Part shown: one piece after another, positions 44,961-54,754 of the stretch
Position numbering within the stretch: position 1 is the first letter of the stretch
Layout of the letters: each line of letters begins with the position of its first letter
From: Polaromonas jejuensis NBRC 106434
Lineage (GTDB): Bacteria; Pseudomonadota; Gammaproteobacteria; Burkholderiales; Burkholderiaceae_C
DNA: 64,000 nucleotides
NCBI RefSeq assembly: GCF_001598235.1
Contig: NZ_BCYO01000007.1
Location: 159,263 to 223,262 of the forward strand
Reading direction: 5' to 3'
The notes under the pieces: model-generated
Seen by the model: only the letters and a program-made list of their open reading frames with translations
The model's database searches: none
Told to the model about the DNA's origin: nothing
Made by a program: the position numbers and the translations under genes

Positions 44961-45527
44961 TCAGGCCTTGGGCAAGGTCACCCCGACCTGACCCTGGTAC
45001 TTGCCGCCGCGGTCCTTGTAACTGGTCTCGCAGACCTCGTCGCTTTCAAAGAACAGCACCTGGGCGCAGCCTTCGCCGGCGTAAATCTTGGCGGGCAGCG
45101 GCGTGGTGTTGGAGAACTCCAGCGTCACATAGCCTTCCCATTCGGGTTCGAAGGGCGTCACGTTGACGATGATGCCGCAGCGCGCATAAGTGCTTTTGCC
45201 CAGGCAGATCGTCAGCACATTGCGCGGGATGCGGAAATACTCGACGGTGCGGGCCAGCGCGAAGCTGTTGGGCGGGATGATGCAGCTGTCGCCATGAAAG
45301 TCGACAAAGCTCTTTTCGTCAAAATTCTTCGGGTCCACCACCGTGCTGTGGATGTTGGTGAAAACCTTGAATTCGGGCGCGCAGCGGATGTCGTAGCCGT
45401 AACTGGAGGTGCCGTAGCTGATGATCTTGTGGCCGTCGCGCTGCCGGATCTGGCTGGGCTCGAAAGGCTCGATCATGCCGGTGGTTTCGGCCATGCGGCG
45501 TATCCATTTGTCGCTTTTGATGCTCAT
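44961..45527 (-). CDS. dcd: dCTP deaminase
   Basis: A 188-residue enzyme converting dCTP to dUTP for thymidylate synthesis. The start [13 protein letters not shown] is the common proteobacterial one, with AAGGA upstream; a longer frame would add an unconserved leader. Typical segments: [35 protein letters not shown] (with the active-site Glu) and the C-terminal [11 protein letters not shown]. Length equals the E. coli enzyme. Confidence 0.95.
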   Translation of the reverse strand: MSIKSDKWIRRMAETTGMIEPFEPSQIRQRDGHKIISYGTSSYGYDIRCAPEFKVFTNIHSTVVDPKNFDEKSFVDFHGDSCIIPPNSFALARTVEYFRIPRNVLTICLGKSTYARCGIIVNVTPFEPEWEGYVTLEFSNTTPLPAKIYAGEGCAQVLFFESDEVCETSYKDRGGKYQGQVGVTLPKA

Positions 45528-45629
45528 GCGGAAGGTTCCTTGCGTTGCCCGTGATTGTAGGCAAGCCGACGCCAGGGAAAACCGGCTCTTTGCCCTCATC
45601 CGGCAGGCGGCCCAGAAACAAGGCCTGAC

Positions 45630-45689
45630 GCTAGCAATTAAATAGCTTCCTGCGCCCGTCCTGCCTGGGCTGGAGGCCGATTTGACCCC
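45630..45689 (+). repeat. Dispersed GCTAG..ATAGCT palindromic repeat, copy 5
   Basis: GCTAGCAATTAAATAGCTTC with CTGCGCCCGTC and a GGGCTGGAGGCC tail: the clearest full-length copy, located between the guanine deaminase and dcd genes. Confidence 0.65.
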
Positions 45690-45708
45690 ATATTTCTCCG
45701 TACAGCGG

Positions 45709-47001
45709 CTAGCCGGCGCTACCGGCCTGGGAAATCACGGTTTTCTCAATCAGCCGGTCGTCGCCCAGCACGATCAGGGCAAACAGCAGTTCGTCGAGGC
45801 TGGCGGCCTGGGCGGTTTTGCGGGCCAGCAGCGGCGTGGCCTGCGGGTTGATCACGACAAAATCGGCTTCGCAGCCGGGCTGCAGATTGCCTACCACGCC
45901 TTCAAGGCCCAGCGCCCGGGCCGCGCCGGCCGTGTGCTGCCACCAGAGCTGCTGCGGCTTGAGCGACAGGCCCTCTTTGCCCTGCCCCTGGCGGCCCACG
46001 TAATAGGCGGCGAGCATGGTGTGAAACGGGCTGAAAGAGGTGCCGCCGCCCACGTCGCTGGCCAGGCCGTACATGAAACCCGCGCGGTCGGCGCTGGCGT
46101 AGTCAAAAAAGCCGCTGGCCAGAAACAGGTTGCTGGTAGGACTGACGGCCGCCGCCGTGCCGGTGCTGCGCAGCAGCGCACGGTCTTCGTCGTCCAGGTG
46201 GATGCAGTGCGCGTACACGGCGCGCGGGCGCAGCAGGCCGAACGCCTCGTACACGCTCAGGTAGCTGCGCGCCTCAGGGTAGAGCTGGCGCACCCAGGCG
46301 ATTTCGTCCTTGTTTTCGGCCACATGGGACTGGATCCACACCTCGGGATATTGGGCGGCCAGCTCGCCGGCGCCGCGCAATTGCGCCTCGCTGCAGCTGG
46401 GCACGAAGCGCGGCGTGATGGCATAGCCCAGGCGGTCCACGCCATGCCAGCGCCGGATCAATGCCTCGGTATCGATCAGGCTTTGCCCGGTCTCGTCGCG
46501 CACACCGTCCGGGGCGTTCTGGTCCATCAGCACCTTGCCGGCCATCAGGCACAACTGGTGTTTTTGCGCCTCGGCAAACAGCGCGTTGACCGATTCCGGG
46601 TGCGAGCTGGCAAAGGTCAGCGCCGTGGTGACGCCGTTGCGCAGCAGCTCCGCTATGAAAAACGTAGCTACCTGGGCACTGTAATCGGGGGCGGAGAAGC
46701 GTTTTTCATGTGGAAAGGTGTAATTTTCCAGCCACGGCAGCAAACCGTCGGCGGGCGAACCGATCACGTCCAGCTGCGGGTAGTGGATGTGCATGTCCAC
46801 AAAACCGGGCGCGATGATGCGGCCCGGAAAATGCTCGATGGGCACCTCGGCAAAGCGCGGCGCCAGCTGGGTATACGCCCCCACCGCCTGCGCCACCTGC
46901 CGGCCCTGGGCATCGGGCCCGACCACCAGCAGGCCGTCGGCCTCATACACGGCCTGGGCAGGGCCAGTGAAATACAGGATGGCGGCGCGGTAGGCTTTCA
47001 T
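45709..47001 (-). CDS. guaD: Guanine deaminase
   Basis: A 430-residue amidohydrolase that turns guanine into xanthine. Metal ligands: HIH in [13 protein letters not shown], a later His in [10 protein letters not shown], His in AHCIHL, and Asp in [10 protein letters not shown], the order of the family. The start at 47001 ([11 protein letters not shown]) is the usual family N-terminus; an ATG at 47043 is less likely. Copy 6 of the dispersed repeat lies inside the gene (46652-46679) at the [11 protein letters not shown] segment. Functionally linked to the purine genes further right. Confidence 0.93.
   Translation of the reverse strand: MKAYRAAILYFTGPAQAVYEADGLLVVGPDAQGRQVAQAVGAYTQLAPRFAEVPIEHFPGRIIAPGFVDMHIHYPQLDVIGSPADGLLPWLENYTFPHEKRFSAPDYSAQVATFFIAELLRNGVTTALTFASSHPESVNALFAEAQKHQLCLMAGKVLMDQNAPDGVRDETGQSLIDTEALIRRWHGVDRLGYAITPRFVPSCSEAQLRGAGELAAQYPEVWIQSHVAENKDEIAWVRQLYPEARSYLSVYEAFGLLRPRAVYAHCIHLDDEDRALLRSTGTAAAVSPTSNLFLASGFFDYASADRAGFMYGLASDVGGGTSFSPFHTMLAAYYVGRQGQGKEGLSLKPQQLWWQHTAGAARALGLEGVVGNLQPGCEADFVVINPQATPLLARKTAQAASLDELLFALIVLGDDRLIEKTVISQAGSAG
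46652..46679 (+). repeat. Dispersed GCTAT..TAGCT palindromic repeat, copy 6 (in guaD)
   Basis: GCTATGAAAAACGTAGCTAC followed by CTGGGCAC, antisense to guaD coding sequence and read through in frame. Confidence 0.45.
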
Positions 47002-47083
47002 GGCCGCTAGGTTACCCCAGCCACCGCGCGCGGCGATATGCAAAACCCGATAAGGTGTATCGCCCCGTCACCGGCTCATGGAC

Positions 47084-47473
47084 TCAACGGCTCACGCGGC
47101 AGCCGTCACCCAGCGAGGCGCGCCAGACGCGCACCGAGGCAAGCCCGGGCAGGCGGGCATCGAGCTTGCGGAAAATGAACTGGCAGAGGTTCTCCAGCGT
47201 GGGCGGGCCCAGGCCCTCAACCTCGTCGAGCAAATGGTGGTCCAGCTGTTCGCGCAGCACGGCGATCTCGCGCCGCACCAGGCCCAGGTCCATCACCATG
47301 CCGGTTGTCGGGTCGGGCTGGCCGGCGACGAAGACCTCGGCGTTGTAGGTATGGCCGTGCACCCGCTTGCTGCCGTCGGCCTCGATGGCGCGCTTGAGGG
47401 TGTGCGCCGCATCAAAATAAAAGGTCTGGCTGATCTCGCAATGCATGGCTTCGTCCTTAGCGTCGTATTTCAT
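47084..47473 (-). CDS. queD: 6-carboxytetrahydropterin synthase-like protein (QueD)
   Basis: A 129-residue T-fold enzyme of 7-deazaguanine (queuosine) biosynthesis, acting on dihydroneopterin triphosphate. Zinc ligands His24, His39 and His41 (AAHTL, VHGHTY), the Asp-His pair in LDHHLLDEV and Glu in PTLENL are present. The catalytic cysteine of E. coli QueD, four residues before HGH, is Ser35 here. The start codon overlaps the queE stop (ATGA), so they are coupled. Confidence 0.88.
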   Translation of the reverse strand: MKYDAKDEAMHCEISQTFYFDAAHTLKRAIEADGSKRVHGHTYNAEVFVAGQPDPTTGMVMDLGLVRREIAVLREQLDHHLLDEVEGLGPPTLENLCQFIFRKLDARLPGLASVRVWRASLGDGCRVSR

Positions 47474-48105
47474 CGGATGCCCGTGATCTTGTGGGTCTGC
47501 AGGCTGAGCCGCCAGGCGGGCCGCGCCAGGCACAGCTGGATGCAAGCCTCGGTGTTGCGCAGCCGTTCGGGACTGTCCATGGGCTGCAGGTAGCGGTGCG
47601 TGAAGCGGGCGGCCTCCAGCTCGGCCAGATCCAGGCGCGGCTGGGGCCAGACCACCTTGAGCTCCTGGCCTTCGCGCTGCACCCAGGGCGCACCGGCCTT
47701 GGGGCTGACGCAAATCCAGTCTATGCCCTCGGGGGCGGCAATCGTGCCGTTGGTCTCCACCGCAATCAGGAAACCGCGCGCGTGCAGGGCCGCTATCAGC
47801 GCGGCATCGACCTGCAGCAGCGGCTCGCCGCCGGTCATCACCACGAAGCGGTGCGCCGTATCGCCGGCGGGCCACTGGGCTTCGATCTGGCGCGCCAGCG
47901 CGTCGGCTTCGGCAAACTTGCCGCCCAAGGTGCCGTTGGTGCCGACAAAATCCGTGTCGCAAAACTGGCAGACGGCGCCGGCCCTGTCCTGCTCGCGGCC
48001 GGACCACAGATTGCAGCCGGCGAAGCGGCAAAAGACGGCGGGGCGACCGGCGTTGGCGCCCTCGCCCTGCAGCGTGTAAAAAATCTCTTTGACCTGGTAA
48101 CTCAT
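47470..48105 (-). CDS. queE: 7-carboxy-7-deazaguanine synthase (QueE), radical SAM
   Basis: A 211-residue radical SAM enzyme that contracts carboxytetrahydropterin to 7-carboxy-7-deazaguanine. The [4Fe-4S] motif is the QueE-type CX14CX2C (Cys31, Cys46, Cys49) rather than CX3CX2C, and the N-terminal EIFYTLQGEG and the TGGEPLLQ segment are typical. Followed by queD with a 4-bp overlap. QueC and QueF are not in the window. Confidence 0.94.
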   Translation of the reverse strand: MSYQVKEIFYTLQGEGANAGRPAVFCRFAGCNLWSGREQDRAGAVCQFCDTDFVGTNGTLGGKFAEADALARQIEAQWPAGDTAHRFVVMTGGEPLLQVDAALIAALHARGFLIAVETNGTIAAPEGIDWICVSPKAGAPWVQREGQELKVVWPQPRLDLAELEAARFTHRYLQPMDSPERLRNTEACIQLCLARPAWRLSLQTHKITGIR

Positions 48106-48181
48106 GGCTGTCTTTTCTGGAATTTTCTGGAATAAGTGATGCCGGCCTCACCCACGCAGGGGTTGAACCGGCAGGTGGCAG

Positions 48182-49267
48182 TTAGTTGGGCAGCTTGCCC
48201 TGCACGCCCTGCACCAGAAAATTCATGGCCAGAATCTGCTCGTCGGACAGCGCGGTTCCGGCCAGTATCGCTGGCGTGCCAGCGTTGCTCATGATGGGCG
48301 CCTTGCCCGCTGCAAACGGGTGCAGCTTGCCCGTGGCAATGTCGCGCTGGCGTGCCAGCACCTCGTCGACGACTTTTTTCGGCACCTTGGGGCCGAAGCC
48401 GTCAACGCGGATCATGCCTTCCTTCACGCCGCCCCACAGCCTGGCGCTTTTCCAGCTGCCGTCCAGCACCGCCTGGGCGCGGCGCGTGTAGTAGCGGCCC
48501 CACTGGTGCGTGACGGCCAGCACCTGCGCATCGGGTGCGGTCTTGCGCATGTCGGAATGGTAGGCAACCGCCAGCTTGCCGCGCTCCTGCGCGGCGCTCA
48601 TCACGGCCGTGGAGCCGGTATGAAACGCCATCAGCTCCACGCCCTGGTTGAACAGCGTCATGGCCGCTTCACGCTCGCGCGGCGGATCGAACCAGGTGCC
48701 CAGCCAGACCACCTTGACCTCGGCCCCGGGGTTGACCGAGCGCATGCCCAGCGTGAAGGCATTGATGCCCTGGATCACCTCGGGAATCGGAAAGCCCGCC
48801 ACATAGCCGGCGCTGCTGGCCAAACGGCCGGCCGCGATACCGGCGAGGTAACGGCCTTCGTAATAGCGGGCATTGGCGACGGCCACGTTGGCCGCCGTTT
48901 TGTAGCCGGTGATGGATTCGAACTTCACGTCCGGAAAGTCCTTGGCCACCTTGAGCGTGGGCTCCATATAGCCAAAGCTCGGCGTAAAGATCAGCTGGTT
49001 GCCCTGACCGGCGAGGTCGCGGATCACGCGCTCGGCGTCTGCGCCCTCGGCCACGTCCTCCACATAAGTGGTTTTGACTTTAGCACCCAGCGCCGCCTCG
49101 ACGGCCTTGCGGCCCTCCTCGTGCTGGTGCACCCAGCCGGCCTCGGTGACCGGCGTGACATAGACAAAGCCGATTTTGAGCGGCCCTTTTGCAGGCGCGG
49201 GAGATTGAGAAAAGGCGGGGAATATAAAACAAGCGGCCGCGAGCACGGCAGCGAGGTTTTTATACAT
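48182..49267 (-). CDS. BMP-family ABC transporter substrate-binding protein (orphan)
   Basis: A 361-residue receptor of the basic membrane protein (PnrA/YufN) family, which binds purine nucleosides or related ligands. Signal peptide about 1-20 (AFSQ). It shares many segments with the second BMP protein of the window (e.g. DAERVIRDLAGQGN, FGYMEPTLKVA, IPEVIQGINAFTLGMRSVNP), so they are paralogues. Unlike that one it has no lipobox and no permease or ATPase genes next to it; it may use the permease encoded at 59455-63030. Confidence 0.92.
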   Translation of the reverse strand: MYKNLAAVLAAACFIFPAFSQSPAPAKGPLKIGFVYVTPVTEAGWVHQHEEGRKAVEAALGAKVKTTYVEDVAEGADAERVIRDLAGQGNQLIFTPSFGYMEPTLKVAKDFPDVKFESITGYKTAANVAVANARYYEGRYLAGIAAGRLASSAGYVAGFPIPEVIQGINAFTLGMRSVNPGAEVKVVWLGTWFDPPREREAAMTLFNQGVELMAFHTGSTAVMSAAQERGKLAVAYHSDMRKTAPDAQVLAVTHQWGRYYTRRAQAVLDGSWKSARLWGGVKEGMIRVDGFGPKVPKKVVDEVLARQRDIATGKLHPFAAGKAPIMSNAGTPAILAGTALSDEQILAMNFLVQGVQGKLPN

Positions 49268-49296
49268 GGTAGTCCTCTACATGGCCCCGGAACAAG

Positions 49297-49329
49297 CAAA
49301 ACACCAGCGCGCCGAGACAGCACGCTGGT
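49297..49329 (-). terminator. Terminator after the sugar-acid operon
   Basis: Minus strand: ACCAGCG (49329-49323) pairs with CGCTGGT (49309-49303), 7 bp around a 13-nt loop, followed by GTTTTG. It lies 60 bp after the L-rhamnonate dehydratase stop and just before the BMP gene. Confidence 0.5.
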
Positions 49330-49389
49330 GAAGCCGTATTTTAATACCTCAGGCCGGGCGACTGCCGGCGATACGCCGGAAAGCCCGCA

Positions 49390-50577
49390 TCAGCGGGGGA
49401 ATGGCCGGTGCAGCGCACACTCCGGGTTAAGCCGCACGCCGAAACCCGGCGCATCCAGCGCGGAGGCTTTCATGCGGCCATTGACCGGCACCGGCTCGTC
49501 CAGCAACTGCGGGTGGAACATAGGCACCACCTCGTCGGCCTTGGGCGCCATCATCAGGAATTCGGCAAACGGGCTGTTGTGGCGGGTGATGACAAAGTGG
49601 TAGCTGTAAACCGAGGAGCCATGCGGCACCACCAGCTTGCCGTGCGCGTCGGCGAGGTTGGATATCTTGATCAGCTCGGTGATGCCGCCGCACCAGCCCA
49701 CATCGGGCTGCAGGATGTCGCAGCAACCCATCTCCAGCAGCAGGCGAAAGCCCCAGCGCGTGGCCTCGTGCTCGCCCGTGCTCACCAGCATGCCGCGCGG
49801 CACGTTGCGGCGCAGCTCGGCGTAGCCCCAGTAGTCGTCGGGCGGCAGGGCTTCCTCGATCCACTTCAGCTTGTATTCGCTGGCCGCCTGGGCCAGGCGC
49901 GTGGCGTACTCCACGTCCAGGCTCATCCAGCAGTCGAGCATCAGCCAGAAGTCGTCACCGACGCGGCTGCGCATATCAGCCAGCATGTCGATGTTTTTCT
50001 TAAAACCATCCTCGCGCTCGGCCGGGCCGTGGTGCAGCGGCATCTTGCCGCCTATGAAGCCCATCTGCTTGGCCAGATCGGGGCGAGCCCCCGTCGCGTA
50101 GAACGTCAGTTCGTCACGCACCGGGCCGCCCAGCAGTGCATGCACGGGCTCCTTGCGGACCTTGGCCAGCAGGTCCCACAACGCGAGGTCAACGCCTGAA
50201 ATGGTGTTGATCACGATGCCCTTGCGACCGTAGTACAGCGTGGCGTTGTACATCTGGTCCCAGATCTTTTCGATGTCGGTGACCTTGGCGCCTTCGATGA
50301 AGCGGGCCAGATGCTTCTCGACGATCCAGCAGCCCAGCTCGCCGCCGGTCGTCACCGAAAAACCCACCGTGCCGTCGCTGGCCTCGATTTCCACCACCAG
50401 CGTTCCCAGCACGTTGATGCCGAAACTCTGGCGGCTCTGGCGGTAGGCGGGGTACTTGCTCATCGGCGTGGCGATGTGGTCGTCGATCCAGTGGCCGCCA
50501 CCCTGGTCGTGGTAGTCGGCCCCACCGCCGCGCAGGGTGAAGGCGCGCACGTGTTTGATGGTTGGCATGTTGCTCAT
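49390..50577 (-). CDS. L-rhamnonate dehydratase-like enzyme (enolase superfamily)
   Basis: A 395-residue mandelate-racemase-subgroup enzyme that would remove water from a sugar acid to give 2-keto-3-deoxy acid. The N-terminus with [19 protein letters not shown] is characteristic of L-rhamnonate dehydratases (RhmD). Metal ligands fit: Asp in LDCWMSLD, Glu in [10 protein letters not shown], Glu in [10 protein letters not shown]. The start at 50577 has AAGGAG 5-6 nt upstream. Last gene of the FAH-SDR-MFS-dehydratase operon. L-lyxonate or L-mannonate are alternative substrates. Confidence 0.9.
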   Translation of the reverse strand: MSNMPTIKHVRAFTLRGGGADYHDQGGGHWIDDHIATPMSKYPAYRQSRQSFGINVLGTLVVEIEASDGTVGFSVTTGGELGCWIVEKHLARFIEGAKVTDIEKIWDQMYNATLYYGRKGIVINTISGVDLALWDLLAKVRKEPVHALLGGPVRDELTFYATGARPDLAKQMGFIGGKMPLHHGPAEREDGFKKNIDMLADMRSRVGDDFWLMLDCWMSLDVEYATRLAQAASEYKLKWIEEALPPDDYWGYAELRRNVPRGMLVSTGEHEATRWGFRLLLEMGCCDILQPDVGWCGGITELIKISNLADAHGKLVVPHGSSVYSYHFVITRHNSPFAEFLMMAPKADEVVPMFHPQLLDEPVPVNGRMKASALDAPGFGVRLNPECALHRPFPR

Positions 50578-50608
50578 GGTTACTCCTTGCTTGGGTTTGT
50601 CCGGGATA

Positions 50609-51919
50609 TCAGGCGGAGCGCGTGGCCACAACCGGCACTGGTTTTCTCTGGCGCAAGGCCAGGAAAAGTGCGGCGCCAATCAGCGTCGTGCCGGCCAGCA
50701 GGTAAAGCCCGGCGTTCGGCGATTCAAAGGCCTTCTCGGCCCAGGTCTTGACGTTGGGTGCGAAGAAACCACCCAGCGAGCCGATCGAGTTGATCAGTGC
50801 AATGCCACCGGCCGCCGCGGCGCCGCCGAGATAGGCCGTGGGAAAAGTCCAGAACAGGGGCTGCACGGCGATGAAGCCGGCGGCGGCAAAGCACAGCGCC
50901 ACCAGCGACAGCAGCGGCGAGCCCGACGACACCGACAGCGCGATGCCCGCAGCGCAGACCACCAGCGTCGCGCAGGCCATGCCGGCATGCTGCTGCCGGC
51001 GCTCGGCCAGGCGGGGGATCAGGTAGACGGCGATCACGGCACAAATCCAGGGAATGGCGGTCACCAGGCCGACGTCGAAGCCAACCTTCTTGCCCAGCAG
51101 TGTCGCCACCTGTGTGGGCAGGTAAAACACGACGCCATAAACGCTCATCTGGATGATGAAATAAATCCCTGCCAGAAAGAGCACCCGGGTGTTGGTCAAG
51201 GCCGCCAGCACGCTGCGCGGTCCGTGCACGGCTTTGTACTGCTCTTCGCTGGCAATGGCATCGGCCAGCGTGGCGCGCTCGGCCGGGGTCAGCCACTTCG
51301 CGTCTTCGGGCCGGTTGTCCAGGTACCAGAAGGCCCAGATGCCGACGGCGCTGGCCAGCAGGCCTTCGACCAGGAACATCCATTGCCAGCCGTGCAGGCC
51401 GAATGCGCCCTGCATCTCCAGCAGGAGCCCAGACAAGGGGCTGCCAAAAATGAAGGCCAGCGGCGCCCCGAAGTAGAAGAGACCGATCACCCGGGTCCGC
51501 GCATGGACCGGAAACCACTTGGTCAGGAAATAGATCACGCCCGGGAAAAACCCGGCTTCTGCGACGCCGAGCAGAAAGCGCAATGCGTAGAACCAGGTTT
51601 CGCTGGTGACGAACATCAGCGCCGCCGAGACGAGCCCCCAGGTGACCATGATGCGGCACATCCAGATGCGGGCGCCGACGCGGTGCATGATGAGATTGCT
51701 GGGCACCTCGAACAGCGCATAACCGATAAAGAAGATGCCGGCGCCAAAGGCATAGGCCGCATTCGACACGCCGGTGTCAAGTTGAAAGGCCTGCTTGGCA
51801 AAGCCGATGTTGGCACGGTCCAGAAAGGCCAGCACATACATCAGCAGCAGAAATGGCACGAGCCGGCGAATGGCCTTGGCCGTGACCCGCTCGAGTTCGG
51901 GATGGGGATTGACGCTCAT
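50609..51919 (-). CDS. MFS transporter, ACS family (sugar-acid uptake)
   Basis: A 436-residue 12-helix permease of the anion:cation symporter family. N-terminal [14 protein letters not shown] and [21 protein letters not shown] are typical of tartrate/galactonate/rhamnonate-type carriers. The start at 51919 has CGGAG upstream. It lies between the SDR and dehydratase genes, so L-rhamnonate or a related aldonate is the likely cargo. Confidence 0.92.
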   Translation of the reverse strand: MSVNPHPELERVTAKAIRRLVPFLLLMYVLAFLDRANIGFAKQAFQLDTGVSNAAYAFGAGIFFIGYALFEVPSNLIMHRVGARIWMCRIMVTWGLVSAALMFVTSETWFYALRFLLGVAEAGFFPGVIYFLTKWFPVHARTRVIGLFYFGAPLAFIFGSPLSGLLLEMQGAFGLHGWQWMFLVEGLLASAVGIWAFWYLDNRPEDAKWLTPAERATLADAIASEEQYKAVHGPRSVLAALTNTRVLFLAGIYFIIQMSVYGVVFYLPTQVATLLGKKVGFDVGLVTAIPWICAVIAVYLIPRLAERRQQHAGMACATLVVCAAGIALSVSSGSPLLSLVALCFAAAGFIAVQPLFWTFPTAYLGGAAAAGGIALINSIGSLGGFFAPNVKTWAEKAFESPNAGLYLLAGTTLIGAALFLALRQRKPVPVVATRSA

Positions 51920-52020
51920 GAAATTAGTCTCCGGTTGTAGTTTGGCGGGTACGGCTCTGTGGCCGCTCCAGGCAGCAGCGCACGCCGGCCACGATGCCGG
52001 CGCCGCGCGGGGATTCAGCA

Positions 52021-52773
52021 TCAGTAGGTAGCGCGCCCGCCGGACAGGTCGAACACCGCACCCGTGCTGAACGCACAGTCTTCCGAAGCCAGCCAGCCGA
52101 TCAGCGACGCGGCTTCGTCGACCTGCAGGAAGCGGCCCATAGGGATTTTCGACAGCATGAAGTCGATGTGCTCCTGCTTCATCGAATCGAAGATCGCCGT
52201 CTTGGCCGCGGCAGGCGTGACGGCATTGACCAGCACCCCGGTCTTCGCCAGTTCCTTGGCCAGCGACTTCGTCAAGCCGATCAGGCCGGCCTTCGATGCG
52301 CTGTAGTGCGAAGCGTTGGGGTTACCCTCCTTGCCCGCCACCGATGCGATGTTGACGATGCGGCCGTAGCCCTGCTTGACCATGTGCGGCACGATGCTGC
52401 GGCTGGTGAGGAAAGGGCCGATGAGGTTGACCTCTATGACCCGTCGCCAGACTTCCGGCGCCAGCTCCCAGGTGGTGCCGTTGCCGCCGGTGATGCCTGC
52501 ATTGTTGACAAGGATGTCGATGCGTCCGAGCGCGGCCAGCGTGGCCTGCGTGGCAGCCTCCACCGAGGCCTGGTCCGTCAGTTCGACCACCGCCGTAATG
52601 ACCTTGCCTGAAGGCTTGAGCGTCTCGCGCGCCTGTTCAAGGCGTTGCGCATCGATATCCCACAAGGCAACCGCAGCGCCGGAGGCCAGCATTCTTTGCG
52701 CCGTCGCGTAGCCCATGCCCTGGGCGCCGCCGGTGATCACGGCCACGCGTTTGTTGAGATCGAGCTGGTTCAT
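52021..52773 (-). CDS. SDR-family dehydrogenase (2-keto-3-deoxy-L-rhamnonate 4-dehydrogenase-like)
   Basis: A 250-residue short-chain dehydrogenase. NAD(P) site TGGAQGMG (about 14-21), NNAGI and the catalytic Ser plus HYSASKAG (Tyr-X3-Lys) are present. In the non-phosphorylative L-rhamnose pathway of sphingomonads an SDR (LRA5) oxidises 2-keto-3-deoxyrhamnonate before cleavage by an FAH-family hydrolase (LRA6); the neighbour genes match this order. Start overlaps the FAH stop by 4 bp. Confidence 0.85.
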   Translation of the reverse strand: MNQLDLNKRVAVITGGAQGMGYATAQRMLASGAAVALWDIDAQRLEQARETLKPSGKVITAVVELTDQASVEAATQATLAALGRIDILVNNAGITGGNGTTWELAPEVWRRVIEVNLIGPFLTSRSIVPHMVKQGYGRIVNIASVAGKEGNPNASHYSASKAGLIGLTKSLAKELAKTGVLVNAVTPAAAKTAIFDSMKQEHIDFMLSKIPMGRFLQVDEAASLIGWLASEDCAFSTGAVFDLSGGRATY

Positions 52774-53636
52774 TTTGTCTCCTGAAAATTGGCGGGGATG
52801 GTTTTTTGTTGCTGCTCGCCGAGTCCGGCGATACCCAAACGCATGACCTGCCCGGCTGACAGGTAGACGGGTGATGGCTTCTGGCCCATGCCCACGCCGG
52901 GCGGTGTGCCGGTGGAGATCACGTCACCGGGCTGCAGGCTCATGAACTGGCTGATGTAGGAGACCAGCGTGGCCACGTCAAAAATCATGGTGCGGGTGTT
53001 GCCATCCTGGTAGCGCTTGCCATCGACTTCCAGCCACATGTCGAGGGCCTGCGGGTCGGGCACCTCGTCACGCGTGACCAGCCACGGACCCAAGGGGCCA
53101 AAGGTGTCGCAGCCTTTGCCTTTGTCCCACTGGCCGCCGCGCTCGAGCTGGTAGGCACGCTCGGACACGTCGTTGACGATGCAGTAGCCCGCCACATGGT
53201 CCAGCGCCCGCTCCCTGGAAACGTAGCGCGCAGTGCTTCCAATCACCACGCCGAGCTCTACCTCCCAGTCCACCTTCTGCGCACCGGGCGGAATCTCGAC
53301 GTCATCGTTGGGGCCGACGATGGCGCTGGTGGCCTTCATGAACAGCACCGGCTCGGTGGGGATGGCCATGCCGGACTCCCTGGCATGGTCGGAATAGTTC
53401 AGCCCCACGCAGATCATCTTGCCCACGCCACCGACACAGGGCCCCAGGCGGGGTGAGCCATCGACCAGGGGGAGTGTCGAAGAATCGACTGCCGCCAGGC
53501 GTTCAAGCGAGGCAGTCCCCAGCGTCTCGCCGCGAATGTCCATCACATGGGCCGACAGGTCCCGCAGGCGGCCATCGCTGTCTATCATTCCCGGTTTTTC
53601 ATCTCCCGCTTGGCCGTAGCGAACCAGCTTCATCAT
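52770..53636 (-). CDS. FAH-family hydrolase (2,4-diketo-3-deoxy-L-rhamnonate hydrolase-like)
   Basis: A 289-residue fumarylacetoacetate-hydrolase-family protein. The metal-binding glutamates and aspartate are in KVDWEVELGVVIG and the NDVSER segment, and GLNYSDHARESG is typical. It would split a diketo acid into two carboxylates (pyruvate and L-lactate in the rhamnose route). AAAGGAG precedes the ATGATG start at 53636. First gene of the operon, divergent from the LysR gene. Confidence 0.88.
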   Translation of the reverse strand: MMKLVRYGQAGDEKPGMIDSDGRLRDLSAHVMDIRGETLGTASLERLAAVDSSTLPLVDGSPRLGPCVGGVGKMICVGLNYSDHARESGMAIPTEPVLFMKATSAIVGPNDDVEIPPGAQKVDWEVELGVVIGSTARYVSRERALDHVAGYCIVNDVSERAYQLERGGQWDKGKGCDTFGPLGPWLVTRDEVPDPQALDMWLEVDGKRYQDGNTRTMIFDVATLVSYISQFMSLQPGDVISTGTPPGVGMGQKPSPVYLSAGQVMRLGIAGLGEQQQKTIPANFQETK

Positions 53637-53726
53637 GTCTCCTTTGTCGTGATTGATGGGGAACTGTAAGATGCCAAGCCATACAATTCCAATTGAAAAT
53701 TCATTCAAAGCATTTCCAAAATGGAA
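53637..53726. promoter_or_regulatory. Divergent LysR/FAH promoter region with AT-rich dyads
   Basis: The 84-bp gap between the divergent starts is much more AT-rich than its surroundings. It contains ATTCCA (near 53686) and TGGAAT (53722-53727) as outer arms and the short dyad TTCCA-AAA-TGGAA (53714-53726) covering the LysR start codon, suitable for LysR binding and autorepression. Confidence 0.5.
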
Positions 53727-54710
53727 TATCGAGAAATGACAGCAAACGCTGCACCGAGGCTGATCAACCGGCTGCGGCTCAAGCACTGGGCACTGCTGGC
53801 CGCGCTGGCCGAGACCCGGACGCTGCACGAAGCCGCCACACGCATCAGCGTCACGCAACCATCGGCGACCAAGATGCTGGCCGACATCGAGACCGCTTTT
53901 CAGTTCACGCTGTTTGAGCGCCACTCGCGCGGGCTGCGGCCCACACCACTGGGCGAAGAAGTGGTCGCCTATGCCCGGCAATCACAGGCCAGCCTGGCGC
54001 GCTTCATCGAGGGGCTGGAGGTCAAGCGGCGCGGCGGGCACGGGCAGCTGGTCATCGGCGCCATCATGGGCGCGGCGCCCGACCTGGTGGCGCGTGCCGT
54101 GGCGCAGATCAAACGCGAAAGACCCCTGCTCAACATCCGCATGGTTGGCGAGACGAGTGACCAGATCAGCACGTCGCTGGAGCGCCATGACATCGAGCTG
54201 GCCGTGGGCCGTTTTGCTTCGCTGCTGCAGCACAACCTGTTTGACTTCACGCCGCTGTCCAATGAAGTCATGCAGATGGTGGTGCGACGCGGACATGCGC
54301 TGGTGCGCCACAAGAAGCTGCAACTGGCGACGCTGATGGACTGGCCCTGGATACTGCAGCCGGTGACCAGCCCCGCGCGTCAGCTGCTCGAGGAAGAATT
54401 CGCCAAGGCCCGGCTGTCCACCCCGCCCAATGTCGTCGAATGCGCGTCGGTCTTCGCCACGCTGCAGCTCCTGCAAACCAGCGATGCCGTGGCGGCGCTG
54501 CCGGAGTCGGTCGTGCGCGACCATGTCAAGGCCGGCTTGTTGCGCGTACTGCCCGTCCCCATCGGCAGCGATCTGAAGGGCTTTGGGGTGCTGACGCGCA
54601 AGGGCGAAGCCCTGTCGGAGATCGCCGCCACATTCGTCGAGTTGCTGCACCGTTTCGCCGAACCGGCGACTGCGCCGCGCCGGACGCGAAAGCCGGCCGT
54701 CCGTGCTTGA
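53721..54710 (+). CDS. LysR-family regulator of the sugar-acid operon
   Basis: A 329-residue LysR-type protein. Helix-turn-helix at about residues 22-80 (LAETRTLHEAATRISVTQPS), then the effector domain from about residue 108. It is of the GbpR/GalR-like LysR subgroup that often controls sugar and aromatic acid catabolism. It is transcribed divergently from the FAH-SDR-MFS-dehydratase genes and is the probable activator. A second start at 53736 is possible. Confidence 0.9.
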   Translation: MEYREMTANAAPRLINRLRLKHWALLAALAETRTLHEAATRISVTQPSATKMLADIETAFQFTLFERHSRGLRPTPLGEEVVAYARQSQASLARFIEGLEVKRRGGHGQLVIGAIMGAAPDLVARAVAQIKRERPLLNIRMVGETSDQISTSLERHDIELAVGRFASLLQHNLFDFTPLSNEVMQMVVRRGHALVRHKKLQLATLMDWPWILQPVTSPARQLLEEEFAKARLSTPPNVVECASVFATLQLLQTSDAVAALPESVVRDHVKAGLLRVLPVPIGSDLKGFGVLTRKGEALSEIAATFVELLHRFAEPATAPRRTRKPAVRA

Positions 54711-54754
54711 AGCTTCAGCAGGGCCAGCCCCTGCGCTCAGGCAAGGGATGACGC

